Source: Actinobacteria bacterium 69-20
Lineage (GTDB): Bacteria; Actinomycetota; Actinomycetes; Mycobacteriales; Nakamurellaceae
Reading direction: 5' to 3'
Assembly: GCA_001897425.1 (NCBI GenBank)
Contig: MKSW01000028.1
Span: 1 to 52,671, forward strand
Length of the DNA stretch: 52,671 nt
Under the pieces are notes generated by a model that worked only from the letters and a program-made list of their open reading frames with translations, was not told the DNA's origin and did no database searches. The position numbers were made by a program, and so were the translations under genes. Of the stretch, positions 32,564 to 41,552 are shown in pieces; position 1 is the first letter of the stretch; each line of letters begins with the position of its first letter.

Positions 32564-32808
32564 CCTGGCCGGGCCATCCCGCGCGAGGGGCGGTCGTGGA
32601 GATGCGGCAATTGCTGCGCGAGCTTGAAGTGCTGGTCACGGAGGGTGGACGGCAACGGTACGACGACAAGGAGTACAGCAAGCGCGATCCGGGTCCGGCG
32701 CCGTTAGCGCCAGCGCCGTCATACCCGATCTTTATCTCCGCGAGTCCCTGCGTCACCAGTCGTGGATGGTACCGTCGGGGAGTCGGTTGTAGGGCAGGTA
32801 GGCGGTGA
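32560..32808 (+). pseudogene. Possible truncated HepT (HEPN) partner
   Basis: A GTG at 32560 overlaps the preceding stop as GTGA. The first part encodes MRQLLRELEVLVTEGGRQRY, similar in style to the first helices of HepT/DUF86 HEPN proteins. After about residue 42 the frame turns into proline-rich sequence and then runs antisense through the end of manD. No RX4-6H catalytic motif is present. I read it as the broken remainder of a HEPN toxin gene; the evidence is weak. Confidence 0.3.
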
Positions 32809-33991
32809 CGTAGGGGTATGTGCCGGCCTCGTCGGTGTCGAGATCGACGCCCAGGCCGGGATTGTCGCCCGGGTGCAGGTAGCCGTCGGTGAACGTCATC
32901 GACTGTTGGAAGACGCGGTTGGTGCGCTCACCGTGCTGCATGTATTCCTGGATGCCGAAGTTGTGGATGGCGAGACCCACATGTAGCTGCGCGGCGAACC
33001 CGACCGGCGAGATGTCCGTCGGCCCATGGAATCCCGACTTGATCTGGTACTGCGCCGCGTAGTCCATCACCTTCTTCAGCGTGGTGATCCCGCCGAAATG
33101 TGTGGACGCGGCGCGCACGTAGTCGATGAGCTGTTCCTTGATCAGACCCTGGAAATCCCAGATCGTGTTGAACACCTCGCCGATTGCCAGCGGCGTGATC
33201 GTGTGCTGGCGAACGAGTCTCAGCGCTTCCTGGTTCTCGGCGGGGGTGCAGTCCTCCAGCCAGAACAGGTCGTACGGCTCCAGCGACTTCCCGAGCTTCG
33301 CCGCCTGCAGCGGGGTCATGCGGTGATGCCCGTCGTGCAGCAGCGGCAGCTCTGGACCGAACTCACTCCGTACCGCCTCGAAAACAGTGGGCACGTGCCG
33401 AAGGTAGGAGGGCGTGTCCCAATCCTCTTGCGCCGGAAGGTTTCCGCGTTGCGCCGGTTCGAAATCGTAGCGGACGCCTTCATTCCCGGGCAGCGTCGTG
33501 TTGGAAGCGATGCCGTAGATGGATTCCAACCCGGGAACGCCGGTCTGAACCCGGATCGACCTATAGCCCAGCTCCTGGTGATGCCGGATGGAATCAAACA
33601 ACTCGGGCAGCTCCTTGCCGGAGGCGTGCCCGTAGGCCATCAGCCCGCTGCGCGAAGCGCCGCCCAGCAGCTGATACACCGGCAGGCCGGCCGCCTTCCC
33701 CTTCAGATCCCACAGCGCCATATCCACCGCCGCGATCGCCGCCATGGTGATCGGCCCGCGCCGCCAATACGCGCTGCGGTACAGGAACTGCCAGGTGTCC
33801 TCGATCCGGTGCGCATCCCGTCCGATCAGCAGCGGCACCACATGATCGCGCAGGTAGCTCACAGCCGCGAGCTCACGCCCGTTCACGGTGGCGTCGCCCA
33901 GACCGGTCAGGCCGTCATCCGTGGTGAGTTTCAGCGTCACAAAGTTCCGGTCCGGGCTGGTCACGATCACCTCGGCGCGATCGATCTTCAC
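32753..33991 (-). CDS. manD: D-mannonate dehydratase, enolase superfamily
   Basis: The 412-residue protein is an enolase-superfamily dehydratase of the ManD/RspA type: [20 protein letters not shown], then Tyr/Arg-rich [12 protein letters not shown], metal ligands in LLHDGHHR and [22 protein letters not shown] and [11 protein letters not shown]. It dehydrates D-mannonate to 2-keto-3-deoxygluconate. The GTG at 33991 is preceded by AAGGAAGGA. It is the last gene of the uronate operon on this strand. Confidence 0.87.
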   Translation of the reverse strand: MKIDRAEVIVTSPDRNFVTLKLTTDDGLTGLGDATVNGRELAAVSYLRDHVVPLLIGRDAHRIEDTWQFLYRSAYWRRGPITMAAIAAVDMALWDLKGKAAGLPVYQLLGGASRSGLMAYGHASGKELPELFDSIRHHQELGYRSIRVQTGVPGLESIYGIASNTTLPGNEGVRYDFEPAQRGNLPAQEDWDTPSYLRHVPTVFEAVRSEFGPELPLLHDGHHRMTPLQAAKLGKSLEPYDLFWLEDCTPAENQEALRLVRQHTITPLAIGEVFNTIWDFQGLIKEQLIDYVRAASTHFGGITTLKKVMDYAAQYQIKSGFHGPTDISPVGFAAQLHVGLAIHNFGIQEYMQHGERTNRVFQQSMTFTDGYLHPGDNPGLGVDLDTDEAGTYPYVTAYLPYNRLPDGTIHDW

Positions 33992-34041
33992 TGGTCGTTC
34001 CTTCCTTGGGCGTGAAATCAACTGATATGACGATGTTCTCG

Positions 34042-34836
34042 TCAGATGGTCATCGCGGAGAACCCGCCGTCGACGTGGATCAGTGCGCCGGTCACGAAGC
34101 CGGAGGCGCGGGGCGACGCGAGCCACAGCAGCGCGCCGTCCAGCTCGCTGGCCTCGCCCAACCGACGCATCGGCGTGTGGCGAACAATGTCCGCGATGCG
34201 CTCCTCGCTGAGCAACGCCCGATTCTGTTCCGCCGGGAAGAAGCCGGGGACGATCGCATTGACCCGAACCCCTTCGGGCGCAAGCTCTCTCGCCAGGTAT
34301 TGGGTGAGGTTGTTGACGCCGGCCTTGGCGACGCCGTAACCGAACACGCGAGAGAGCGGCGGCCCGGACGACGCCGAGGAGATGTTGATGACGCTGGCGC
34401 GGCCCGGCCGGCGGCGCAACTGCGGCGAGAACGCTTGCACCGCTTTGAACATCGAGGACAGGTTGACGTCGAGCAGCCGCTGCCACTCGTCGTCGGTGAG
34501 TTCGTCGAACGGCGTCGAGGAGTTCACACCCGCGGCGTTCACGAGAATGTCGATGCCGCCGCGGCTCTCGGCGTCCGCCGCCGCCCGCTCGATCGACGTC
34601 CGGTCGGCGACGTCCACCGCGCAGAACCACGCGGCGCCGCCCGCATCCTGCACCCGCCGCACCGCCGCTTCGCCACGCTCGCGTGACCGGCCGAGCACCC
34701 CGACCTCGGCGCCCGCCGCCGCCAGCACCTCCACGAACCGGCCGCCCAGCACACCGGTCCCGCCGATCACTGCCGCGCGAAACCCCTTGAGACTGAACAG
34801 CTCCGTCAAGAATGGCGCGGGATCGTTATCGTTCAT
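34042..34836 (-). CDS. SDR oxidoreductase, probable D-mannonate/fructuronate oxidoreductase
   Basis: The 264-residue SDR has the nucleotide motif [11 protein letters not shown] (about 24-34), NAAG near 100-103, catalytic Ser in INISSASSG and YGVAK (Tyr-x3-Lys). Several bacteria use an SDR of this kind (UxuB/YjmF type) to reduce D-fructuronate to D-mannonate. It sits between mannonate dehydratase and tagaturonate epimerase genes, so that reaction fits exactly. Start ATG overlaps the epimerase stop (ATGA). Family alone would not exclude another sugar acid. Confidence 0.82.
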   Translation of the reverse strand: MNDNDPAPFLTELFSLKGFRAAVIGGTGVLGGRFVEVLAAAGAEVGVLGRSRERGEAAVRRVQDAGGAAWFCAVDVADRTSIERAAADAESRGGIDILVNAAGVNSSTPFDELTDDEWQRLLDVNLSSMFKAVQAFSPQLRRRPGRASVINISSASSGPPLSRVFGYGVAKAGVNNLTQYLARELAPEGVRVNAIVPGFFPAEQNRALLSEERIADIVRHTPMRRLGEASELDGALLWLASPRASGFVTGALIHVDGGFSAMTI

Positions 34837-36269
34837 GGCCGGCTCGCGAATGGGCTCAGGTGGCGCCCGAGGTAGTCCGCCAGGGCTTGACTGTAGGCGT
34901 CGTCATACTCGGTGAGCACCTCCCGGAGCGCCACGTCGATCGGGCTCGCCGCACCTGCCGCCGTGCGCAGTGCGGCACCGTATCCGACATGCAGGATCTG
35001 GCGGGTGGCGGGGGTATCAAGCAGTGATGGAAGGTCCTTGTCGGCAACGGAAGTCGGGTCCGGTACGGATTTGAGATCGGCGGACACGTAGTAGCTCGCG
35101 CGCGCCGCGCGGTAAGCGCTGACGCTCGCGGCGTAGATCCGGCGAAACAGCGCAGGGTCGAACCGCGCCGCAACGCCGAGGGCCACCAGATAACTGGTGC
35201 CCGACGTCTTCAGATGCACGAGCCCACCGGTCGCCTCCATCACCCCTGCATAGATGCTGAACTTGTCCGAGCCGGAATGCATCCCGATCTTGTACGGACC
35301 GAGCGCTGCAGCGATCCCGGCGTGCGTGCGAATGCTCGCGAACAGCGCGTCGCGGTCGCCCGCGAATTCCACGCCCTTCTCGAATGTTCCGAGGTGCCGT
35401 GGCGCGAAGCTCACCCAGTGCACACCGAGCCGCGCCAGTTCGGTCGCGATGTAGAGATGTTCCGCCGCCGTGGTGGGCTCGTCGGTCTCGTCGACGGCGA
35501 TCTCCACCTCGACCTCGTGGCGCGCGCGGTCCATGAGGTGGCGGTACATCGCGGCGCCTTCGGCGACGGCGCGCCCATATTTCGCCATGGCGTGCGCGAG
35601 ATCGGCGTCGCTGACGGCGATCTCGCACGTACCGGCGTCGACTCGCAGCTCGGCATAGCGTCGCCGCGCGGCGGGGAGGCTGTCTTCCAGCTGCTCCCAT
35701 GGCAGACCTGCCAGATCGCGCTCAGTGGGGGTGCCTGCGTGCGCGGTGACGAAGTCGCCGACATCGATGGTGAATAGAGTGAATCCAGCCTCGAGGCAAC
35801 GATCGATGTCCGCGGTCGTCTTGAGGTGATCGGCATCCGCCCCGACGGCGCCGTGCCACCCGGCCTGGATGCAGCCGAACGTGGCGTCGTCCAGCACCTG
35901 CTGCGGGCTTCGACCCAGCCGGTCCATCTCGCGAATCGACTGTTGCGCGAAAATCGGCTGAACGCCTTGCCCGTAGGCCCGGAAGGCGGCTACATGCCCG
36001 GGAGTGGCGAGCCCAAGTCGATCTCCGGTACCGGCCGAGGTGCGCAGGCCGATCGGACGCGGGCGGAGCGACAGATTCGCGTCGCGCGCCGCCGCCGCAT
36101 TGTGCGCCGACAGCGGCCCCGTCAATCGGTAGCGTTCGCCAGCCGCCTCGGCGGCATCTTCGACGGTGCCTTCGAAGGCCGCGAGCGCGCGCGCATCGAA
36201 GGCTTCCACCGTGAGCCGGCGGCGGGTGCCGTGTCCGGTGATGCCGAGTTCAACGTTCACGGACGTCAC
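34833..36269 (-). CDS. uxaE: Tagaturonate epimerase family protein (UxaE-like)
   Basis: The 478-residue protein has the blocks of the UxaE family: GDRLGLATPGHVAAFRAYG, PIFAQQSIREM, the GADADHLKTTADID segment and IDVGDF, then KIGMHSGSDKFS and HLKTSGTSYLVAL. UxaE, described in Thermotoga, epimerises D-tagaturonate to D-fructuronate, joining galacturonate use to the mannonate branch. The GTG start at 36269 overlaps the stop of the NagB-like gene (GTGA). Its presence between the SDR and the isomerase suggests galacturonate or a related acid is the food source. Confidence 0.82.
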   Translation of the reverse strand: MTSVNVELGITGHGTRRRLTVEAFDARALAAFEGTVEDAAEAAGERYRLTGPLSAHNAAAARDANLSLRPRPIGLRTSAGTGDRLGLATPGHVAAFRAYGQGVQPIFAQQSIREMDRLGRSPQQVLDDATFGCIQAGWHGAVGADADHLKTTADIDRCLEAGFTLFTIDVGDFVTAHAGTPTERDLAGLPWEQLEDSLPAARRRYAELRVDAGTCEIAVSDADLAHAMAKYGRAVAEGAAMYRHLMDRARHEVEVEIAVDETDEPTTAAEHLYIATELARLGVHWVSFAPRHLGTFEKGVEFAGDRDALFASIRTHAGIAAALGPYKIGMHSGSDKFSIYAGVMEATGGLVHLKTSGTSYLVALGVAARFDPALFRRIYAASVSAYRAARASYYVSADLKSVPDPTSVADKDLPSLLDTPATRQILHVGYGAALRTAAGAASPIDVALREVLTEYDDAYSQALADYLGRHLSPFASRP

Positions 36270-37042
36270 GCTGGAGACAGCTCCTTCGCCGAGTCCCGGT
36301 CCAAGAACACCCGCGCCTGTGGCTGGCTCTGCAAGATCGACGCCGGACAGTCCGGGCTGATCGGCCCTTCCAACGCGGCGCGCACGGCCGCAGCCTTGCG
36401 CGCCTCCGGGACGGCAACCAGCACGGTGCGCGCGTGCAGCAGCGCCGGGATGGTGAGACTCAGCGCCTGCCTGGGCATGTCGTCGATAGATGCGAAGTGG
36501 CCCTCGCCGACCTGCTGACGGCGCGATACGTCGTCCATGGTGACGATGCGGACCAGATCGGTGGTGTCGAAGTCGGCCGGCGGGTCATTGAAGGCGAGGT
36601 GTCCGTTCTCCCCTATTCCCATGACGGTGACGGCCGGGTCAAGGTCGCGCAGCAGTTCCGAATAGCGTCGGAGCTCTTCGTCGATCGGCACGTGGTCGCC
36701 CACGACCCCCTCAAAACTCTTGGGGTGCACCCGATCGACGATGTTTTCGTGCATCCAGCGGCGGAAGCTCGCCGGATGGTCCGCGGCCATGCCCAGGTAC
36801 TCGTCCATGTGTAGCACCGTGATCCGCGACCACTCGATGTCGTCCCGTGCGGCGACCGCGCGCGCGAAGCTCAGCTGCGAGTTGCCCGTCGCAAGGATCA
36901 CCGCGATCGACTCCCGCTGCGCCAGCTCGCGCCGCGCCGCCTCCGCGAACACCTCGGCGACCGCTTCGCCGAGTTCTTCGTTCGTTTCGTAGATCGAGAC
37001 GGCGAGGTCTTTGTAGGTCGACTCCCGGAGTGGCTCATGCAT
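36266..37042 (-). CDS. NagB/6-phosphogluconolactonase-family isomerase or deaminase
   Basis: The 258-residue protein has the NagB/Pgl fold signatures: a phosphate-type loop VILATGNSQLSFARAV (about 48-63), LHMDEYLGM near 76-84, and the deaminase-like GIGENGHLAFNDPP near 132-145 with His in the active-site loop. It looks closer to glucosamine-6-phosphate deaminases than to lactonases. Its job in a uronate operon is unclear; it may act on an amino sugar acid or a lactone. ATG 37042 is chosen (GAGGA 8 bases upstream); it overlaps the end of the permease gene by 8 bases. Confidence 0.8.
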   Translation of the reverse strand: MHEPLRESTYKDLAVSIYETNEELGEAVAEVFAEAARRELAQRESIAVILATGNSQLSFARAVAARDDIEWSRITVLHMDEYLGMAADHPASFRRWMHENIVDRVHPKSFEGVVGDHVPIDEELRRYSELLRDLDPAVTVMGIGENGHLAFNDPPADFDTTDLVRIVTMDDVSRRQQVGEGHFASIDDMPRQALSLTIPALLHARTVLVAVPEARKAAAVRAALEGPISPDCPASILQSQPQARVFLDRDSAKELSPA

Positions 37043-37922
37043 CAGTTTCTTCCTCATTTCCCTTTGCTTGCGCAACGATTTGTGTCGGGCTCACGTATCT
37101 GAGCGCGATGATGAGGACGATGAGGGTCGTCAACATGTAGATGACAGCCATCGCGCTGATCGCCTGTTCGGGTCGGATGCCGGACGCGAACACGGCGTAA
37201 TAGAGGTCGACGATCAATGTCTGCGAGCCCGGGCCCGAGACCAAGAAGGTCAATTCGAACAATGCCACAGTCTGTATCAGCACCAACAGCGCGGCCGCCA
37301 ACAAGCCCGGTGTCATGAGGGGCGCAAGGATCCTCCGAAATATCTGCCAGGTATTCGCACTGCACATGCGGGCTGCTGACTCGATCTTCGGGTCGATCTG
37401 CTCGACGAATGGGGTGAGCACCAGGATCACGAACGGCACTGCGGGAACAGTGTTCGCGATGATCACGCCTGTCAGGGTGCCGCCGAAGTGAAGTTTGTAC
37501 AGGAGTGTCGCGAGCGGAATCCCGTACGTGATAGGCGGGACCATGATCGGCAGTAGGAAGCCGAGCATCAGCAACTTCTTGCCTGGGAACTGCTTTCTGG
37601 CCAGGACATACGCGGCAGGCGTGCCCAGGACAAGGCCGACCGCCACGACGACGAACGCCACTTCGACCGTCACGATCAAAGCGTCCGCCAGTTGGAAGGA
37701 GCCCCACGCTGTCGCGTAATAGTGGGTTGTCCACCCCTGTGGCAGCCAGCTGTCGAACCACTCGGTTCCGAAGGACGAGACGACAACCGTCCCCACAAGA
37801 CCCAGGAGATTGACGACGAAGAAGGCGATGGCGATCCAGAAGAGCCAACTAGGGACGAATCGCAGGGCTCGCGGTAGCGAGCGCCTCGGGCGCCGGCGGG
37901 TCGGCGTTCCGGTCATGGCCAT
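37035..37922 (-). CDS. ABC transporter permease (PotC/ThiP-like family)
   Basis: The 295-residue protein has six predicted membrane helices and the EAA-type cytoplasmic loop ESAARMCSANTWQIFRRILAP (about 184-204), which contacts the ATPase. It belongs to the 2TM MetI-like permeases of the spermidine/putrescine/iron group. With the next three genes it forms a complete importer, very likely for a sugar acid given the operon. Stop overlaps the NagB-like start. Confidence 0.87.
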   Translation of the reverse strand: MAMTGTPTRRRPRRSLPRALRFVPSWLFWIAIAFFVVNLLGLVGTVVVSSFGTEWFDSWLPQGWTTHYYATAWGSFQLADALIVTVEVAFVVVAVGLVLGTPAAYVLARKQFPGKKLLMLGFLLPIMVPPITYGIPLATLLYKLHFGGTLTGVIIANTVPAVPFVILVLTPFVEQIDPKIESAARMCSANTWQIFRRILAPLMTPGLLAAALLVLIQTVALFELTFLVSGPGSQTLIVDLYYAVFASGIRPEQAISAMAVIYMLTTLIVLIIALRYVSPTQIVAQAKGNEEETDA

Positions 37923-37925
37923 GAC

Positions 37926-38855
37926 TCAGCCCTTTCCGGTCGCCGTGCTGCCGCTGTAGAGGCGACTGCGAAGGCCCAGGACGATCGCGATCATCAGGAG
38001 TTCGACCACAGCCGTGATGACCGAGATAGCAGAGGCCAGCGGGTAATCGTATTGCTGAAAAGCGGCGTTGGCCGCCGCGACCGCGAGGACATGTGAGTCG
38101 CCGGACGGGTTTCCGAGCAGCGTCGCCGACGGGAAGACGGAAAACGCCAATACGAACGTGAGGCAGAACGTATTGGCGATACCAGGGCTGAGAAGCGGCA
38201 GAGTGATCCGGAAGAATCGCTGGCTCGCACCGGCGCCCAGGGTTCTCGCGGCAGCATCCATCGCTGGATTGATTCCAGAGACATAGGAGAGGATGAGCAG
38301 GAACGCGAACGGAAAGCCGGTGATAATGAGAGATATGATCACTCCCCACATGTTGTGCAGGAGCGGTAGCGGTTTATCTGTCAGGCCGATACCCATCAGG
38401 ATGCGGTTGACCCACCCGCGCGGGCCGAGGTAGTTCAACAGCCCCTCGGCCACGAGCACCGTACCGAGCGTGATCGGAGTGACAAGAAGGACATTCACGA
38501 TTCGTTGCGAGCGCTTCCGTCGCCGCATCGCGAGCGCGAGCGGGATGGCGGCAACGACGTTGAATATGGAGGCCGGGAGCGCAATGGAAAAGGTGTGTCC
38601 AATCGTGCCCCGTAGGAATGGGTCGAAAAAGAAGCGCACGTAGTTCCCGAGGAACCCGGAATGGTCCATCGGCTGAAATGACAACACGATCCCGTACACG
38701 GACGGGTATATGAACAGCAGCACGAGGAACAGGAACGCGGGAGCCACCAACCACAAGAGCCGATCGATTCCGCGGTCTCGGAGCCGGTGCCGCCAGGAGG
38801 GCTGCGCACTCGGCGCCTGAACGCGAGGGAGGTCCAGCGTGCCCATACTGCTCAC
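37926..38855 (-). CDS. ABC transporter permease (PotB-like family)
   Basis: The 309-residue protein has six membrane helices and an EAA loop MDAAARTLGAGASQRFFRIT (about 198-217). It pairs with the downstream permease as a heterodimer. Its start overlaps the ATPase stop by four bases (38852-38855), and only three bases separate it from the second permease, so the unit is translationally coupled. Confidence 0.88.
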   Translation of the reverse strand: MSSMGTLDLPRVQAPSAQPSWRHRLRDRGIDRLLWLVAPAFLFLVLLFIYPSVYGIVLSFQPMDHSGFLGNYVRFFFDPFLRGTIGHTFSIALPASIFNVVAAIPLALAMRRRKRSQRIVNVLLVTPITLGTVLVAEGLLNYLGPRGWVNRILMGIGLTDKPLPLLHNMWGVIISLIITGFPFAFLLILSYVSGINPAMDAAARTLGAGASQRFFRITLPLLSPGIANTFCLTFVLAFSVFPSATLLGNPSGDSHVLAVAAANAAFQQYDYPLASAISVITAVVELLMIAIVLGLRSRLYSGSTATGKG

Positions 38856-39967
38856 ACGGTCTCCCGCTCATGGATCGGGTCGCGCCGACTCTCGTCGGCC
38901 TCGGGATCCGCCCCGGCCGCGTAGACCATCACGTGGTCGCGCGGAACGTTGACGACCACCTGGTCGCCTGCGGTCACGCGTTGGTTGATCCTGGCGAAGA
39001 GGGAGGTGGTCTCGTTCACCTCGATTTCGATTTCGTAATCACGGCCCTGGTATTCAACCGTTCGTACGACACCTGGAATGTCATTGACGCCCGTCCTGCC
39101 GAGCGTCAGGCCATCCGGTCGAATGGCGACGGTGGCCTGACCGCGCACCGTACCGTTGGCGACAAGCTCGATTCCGCCGCCGGAGAGTCGGGTCAGTGTT
39201 GGATCGCCCTCCACGGGCCCGGCCACCATCGACAGCTGGTTCCGGTAACCCATGAAGTCCGCGACGAAGGCATTGGCCGGGCGTGCGTACACCTCTTCAG
39301 GTGCGCCAGCCTGCTGCATGCGCCCGTTCCGCAGAACGACGAGCCGGTCGGCAAGCGATAGCGCCTCCTCCTGGTCGTGGGTCACATAGACAGTCGTGAG
39401 GTTGAGCTCCCGGTGGAGCCGGCGGAGTTCGGTCCGCATCTCATGCCGCAATTTGGCGTCGAGATTCGACAGCGGCTCGTCCATCAGAACCAACTTCGGT
39501 TCCATCACGATCGCTCGCGCTATCGCGACACGCTGCTGCTGCCCACCGGAGAGTTGGTTCGGCCGTTTATCACCGTGCTCGGTCAGGTGAATGAGGTCGA
39601 GTGCCCAGTCCACCTTCCGCACGATCTCGTGCCGCGACACCCGCTGCATCTGCAGACCGAACGCGATATTCTTCCGAACCGACATATGTGGGAATAGTGC
39701 ATAGTTCTGGAACACCATCCCGAAGCCCCGCCGCTCGGGTGGCAGCAGGTCCACACGCTCGTCATCCAGATAGATCGCTCCCGCCGTGAGCGGCAGCAGA
39801 CCTGCGAGACAATTGAGCGTCGTGGACTTGCCGCACCCCGACGGCCCCAAGAGAGCTACGAACTCACCGTTCCGAATGGTCAGGCTGAAGTCCGCGAGGG
39901 CGGTCACACCCTTGAACTGTCGGCTGACTGCTGCCAGCTCGAGTTTTGTGAAGGCCAACGCTGACAC
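38852..39967 (-). CDS. ABC transporter ATPase (PotA/UgpC-like)
   Basis: The 371-residue ATPase has Walker A GPSGCGKST, Q-loop FQNYALFPHM, signature LSGGQQQRVAIARAI, Walker B VLMDEPLSNLD and the switch histidine in YVTHDQEEA. A C-terminal TOBE-type regulatory domain follows from about residue 240. It drives import by the two permeases. The GTG start lies 10 bases after the stop of the binding-protein gene. Confidence 0.92.
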   Translation of the reverse strand: MSALAFTKLELAAVSRQFKGVTALADFSLTIRNGEFVALLGPSGCGKSTTLNCLAGLLPLTAGAIYLDDERVDLLPPERRGFGMVFQNYALFPHMSVRKNIAFGLQMQRVSRHEIVRKVDWALDLIHLTEHGDKRPNQLSGGQQQRVAIARAIVMEPKLVLMDEPLSNLDAKLRHEMRTELRRLHRELNLTTVYVTHDQEEALSLADRLVVLRNGRMQQAGAPEEVYARPANAFVADFMGYRNQLSMVAGPVEGDPTLTRLSGGGIELVANGTVRGQATVAIRPDGLTLGRTGVNDIPGVVRTVEYQGRDYEIEIEVNETTSLFARINQRVTAGDQVVVNVPRDHVMVYAAGADPEADESRRDPIHERETV

Positions 39968-39976
39968 AGTCCATTC

Positions 39977-41203
39977 CTACTTCTGGAGCTTCTGACCGCC
40001 GATTTCCCTGTCCCATTTGTCGAACATCTTGGCCAGCGCATCATTGCTCAGCGGCGGAACTGCCTTGAACTTGGGCAAGAGTTCGTCGTATGTCGACGTG
40101 CGTCCGTACTTGTGGATCACGTCCTGGCTCTCCTTCGGCGCCATATCGAGCGTGACACCCTTCACCGCCGGGCCTGGATACATGTACCCCGTGTCATATG
40201 CCTTGGCTTGCTGTTCGGGCGAAAGCATCCACTTGATGAGGTCCAGAATCACGGCGAGTTTGTCCGCCGACTCGCCCTTGGGCACGGTGATGTAGCTCGA
40301 GTCCATGATCCAGGAGGTTCCGTCAAGGGCGACGACGTCGGCTCCTTCCGGAACGGTCCCGATAGCACGCGCGTTGATGTCCCAACCCGTCGTGGTGGCC
40401 ACCATCTTTGTGGAACCGTTCGCCAGAGCCTTCATCGTTGCCGTGGTCCCAGACGGGTAGAACGAGATGTACTGGCCCAATTCCTTGAGGTAGCTCCACG
40501 TCTTGTCCCAGCCGTTGATCGGATCCGAGGGGTCCTTGTCGCCGAGTATGTACGGGAGCCCCTGCACAAAGGCGCGACCGGGTCCCGAATTCGCGGGCTG
40601 CGCATACATGAACTGCCCCGGGTTCGCTTTCGCCCAGGCCAACAGCGCGTCGGCAGTGGTCGGTGGATCCGTCACGGTCCCCGGCATGAACTCGAGCAGC
40701 GGCCCGTAGTCACCGAAGTCATTGACGGTCGCGTAGCCGTCTGTCATGTCGAACAGTTGTTTCGCGCCGGGCTGGTAGGTGTCGACGGCTGCACCGATCT
40801 GCTTCTGGTAGTCGGGATACAGCTTCAGGAAGACTCCGGCGTTGACACCGAGGCCCAGCGCATCGTTCCCGGTCAGGACGATGTCGATCTGGTTGGCGCC
40901 GGCCGCCTGCTGAGCCTTGAGTTTGCTGACGATCTGTGTGGCATCACCGGTATCGAAGTTCACCTTGGCGAGGTACTGAGGGAACTTCTTCATGTACGCC
41001 TCGATCATCGGCTGAGCAACCTGCATATCGCCGGCCACGTCCACGAGATTCAAAGTGACCGGCGAGGAAGGCATCTTGAGTTCGTCCGCCGTGACGGCCT
41101 TGGACGAATCGCCGCTCGAGCTACCCGACGAGCACGCCGCCACCGTCATCACCAGGGCAAGCGCCACTGATCCCGCGACGAGTTTCCGTATGTTCCTCAA
41201 CAT
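39977..41203 (-). CDS. ABC transporter extracellular solute-binding lipoprotein
   Basis: The 408-residue protein begins with a lipoprotein signal peptide: basic start, hydrophobic core, and lipobox VAAC with Cys24, then a Ser/Gly linker. The rest is a PotD/SBP_bac_8-type binding fold (for example NQIDIVLTGNDALGLG and PSGTTATMKALANGSTKM). It would capture the substrate outside and hand it to the permeases. GGAGAAGAGG precedes the ATG. First gene of the operon, 160 bases downstream of the nearer LacI operator. The ligand is probably a uronate or oligouronide. Confidence 0.88.
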   Translation of the reverse strand: MLRNIRKLVAGSVALALVMTVAACSSGSSSGDSSKAVTADELKMPSSPVTLNLVDVAGDMQVAQPMIEAYMKKFPQYLAKVNFDTGDATQIVSKLKAQQAAGANQIDIVLTGNDALGLGVNAGVFLKLYPDYQKQIGAAVDTYQPGAKQLFDMTDGYATVNDFGDYGPLLEFMPGTVTDPPTTADALLAWAKANPGQFMYAQPANSGPGRAFVQGLPYILGDKDPSDPINGWDKTWSYLKELGQYISFYPSGTTATMKALANGSTKMVATTTGWDINARAIGTVPEGADVVALDGTSWIMDSSYITVPKGESADKLAVILDLIKWMLSPEQQAKAYDTGYMYPGPAVKGVTLDMAPKESQDVIHKYGRTSTYDELLPKFKAVPPLSNDALAKMFDKWDREIGGQKLQK

Positions 41204-41363
41204 TGAAGCCTCTTCTCCTTAGGGGTGGTGACGCTGTTCCCGTCGCGCGTGCGGCGCGGGCCTATCACCAGGTCAGCCGTGCCAAGAATGCAGTCCGCTC
41301 CGCGCCCGCGACGCCACATCACGCGGCATCCTGTCTCCGGAGGCCTCGCGATCCTTCGCATCC

Positions 41364-41423
41364 TGCAAGCGCTTGCATTGACGGAGACAATACTCGCATA
41401 CTCATCAGATGCAAGCGCTTGCA
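41364..41423 (-). promoter_or_regulatory. Uronate operon promoter flanked by twin LacI-type operators
   Basis: TGCAAGCGCTTGCA occurs twice, at 41364-41377 and 41410-41423, both perfect 14-bp palindromes with the CG centre typical of LacI-family sites, 46 bases centre to centre. Between them, on the minus strand, TTGCAT (41409-41414) and TATTGT (41387-41392) form a promoter with a 16-base spacer. One operator overlaps the -35 and the other lies just after the predicted start point. The remaining parts of 41204-41552 hold a long leader and no gene. Confidence 0.8.
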
Positions 41424-41552
41424 GGGAAACCTCACGCGACGGGGGAGACCAGATCGGGGCGATCGGGCTTCTGGCTGACGGTACCGACCACGCGTTGCTG
41501 AACTCGGTGGCGCAATACTCGGATGCCCGTGCTATCTGAAAGGCGGTGATCG

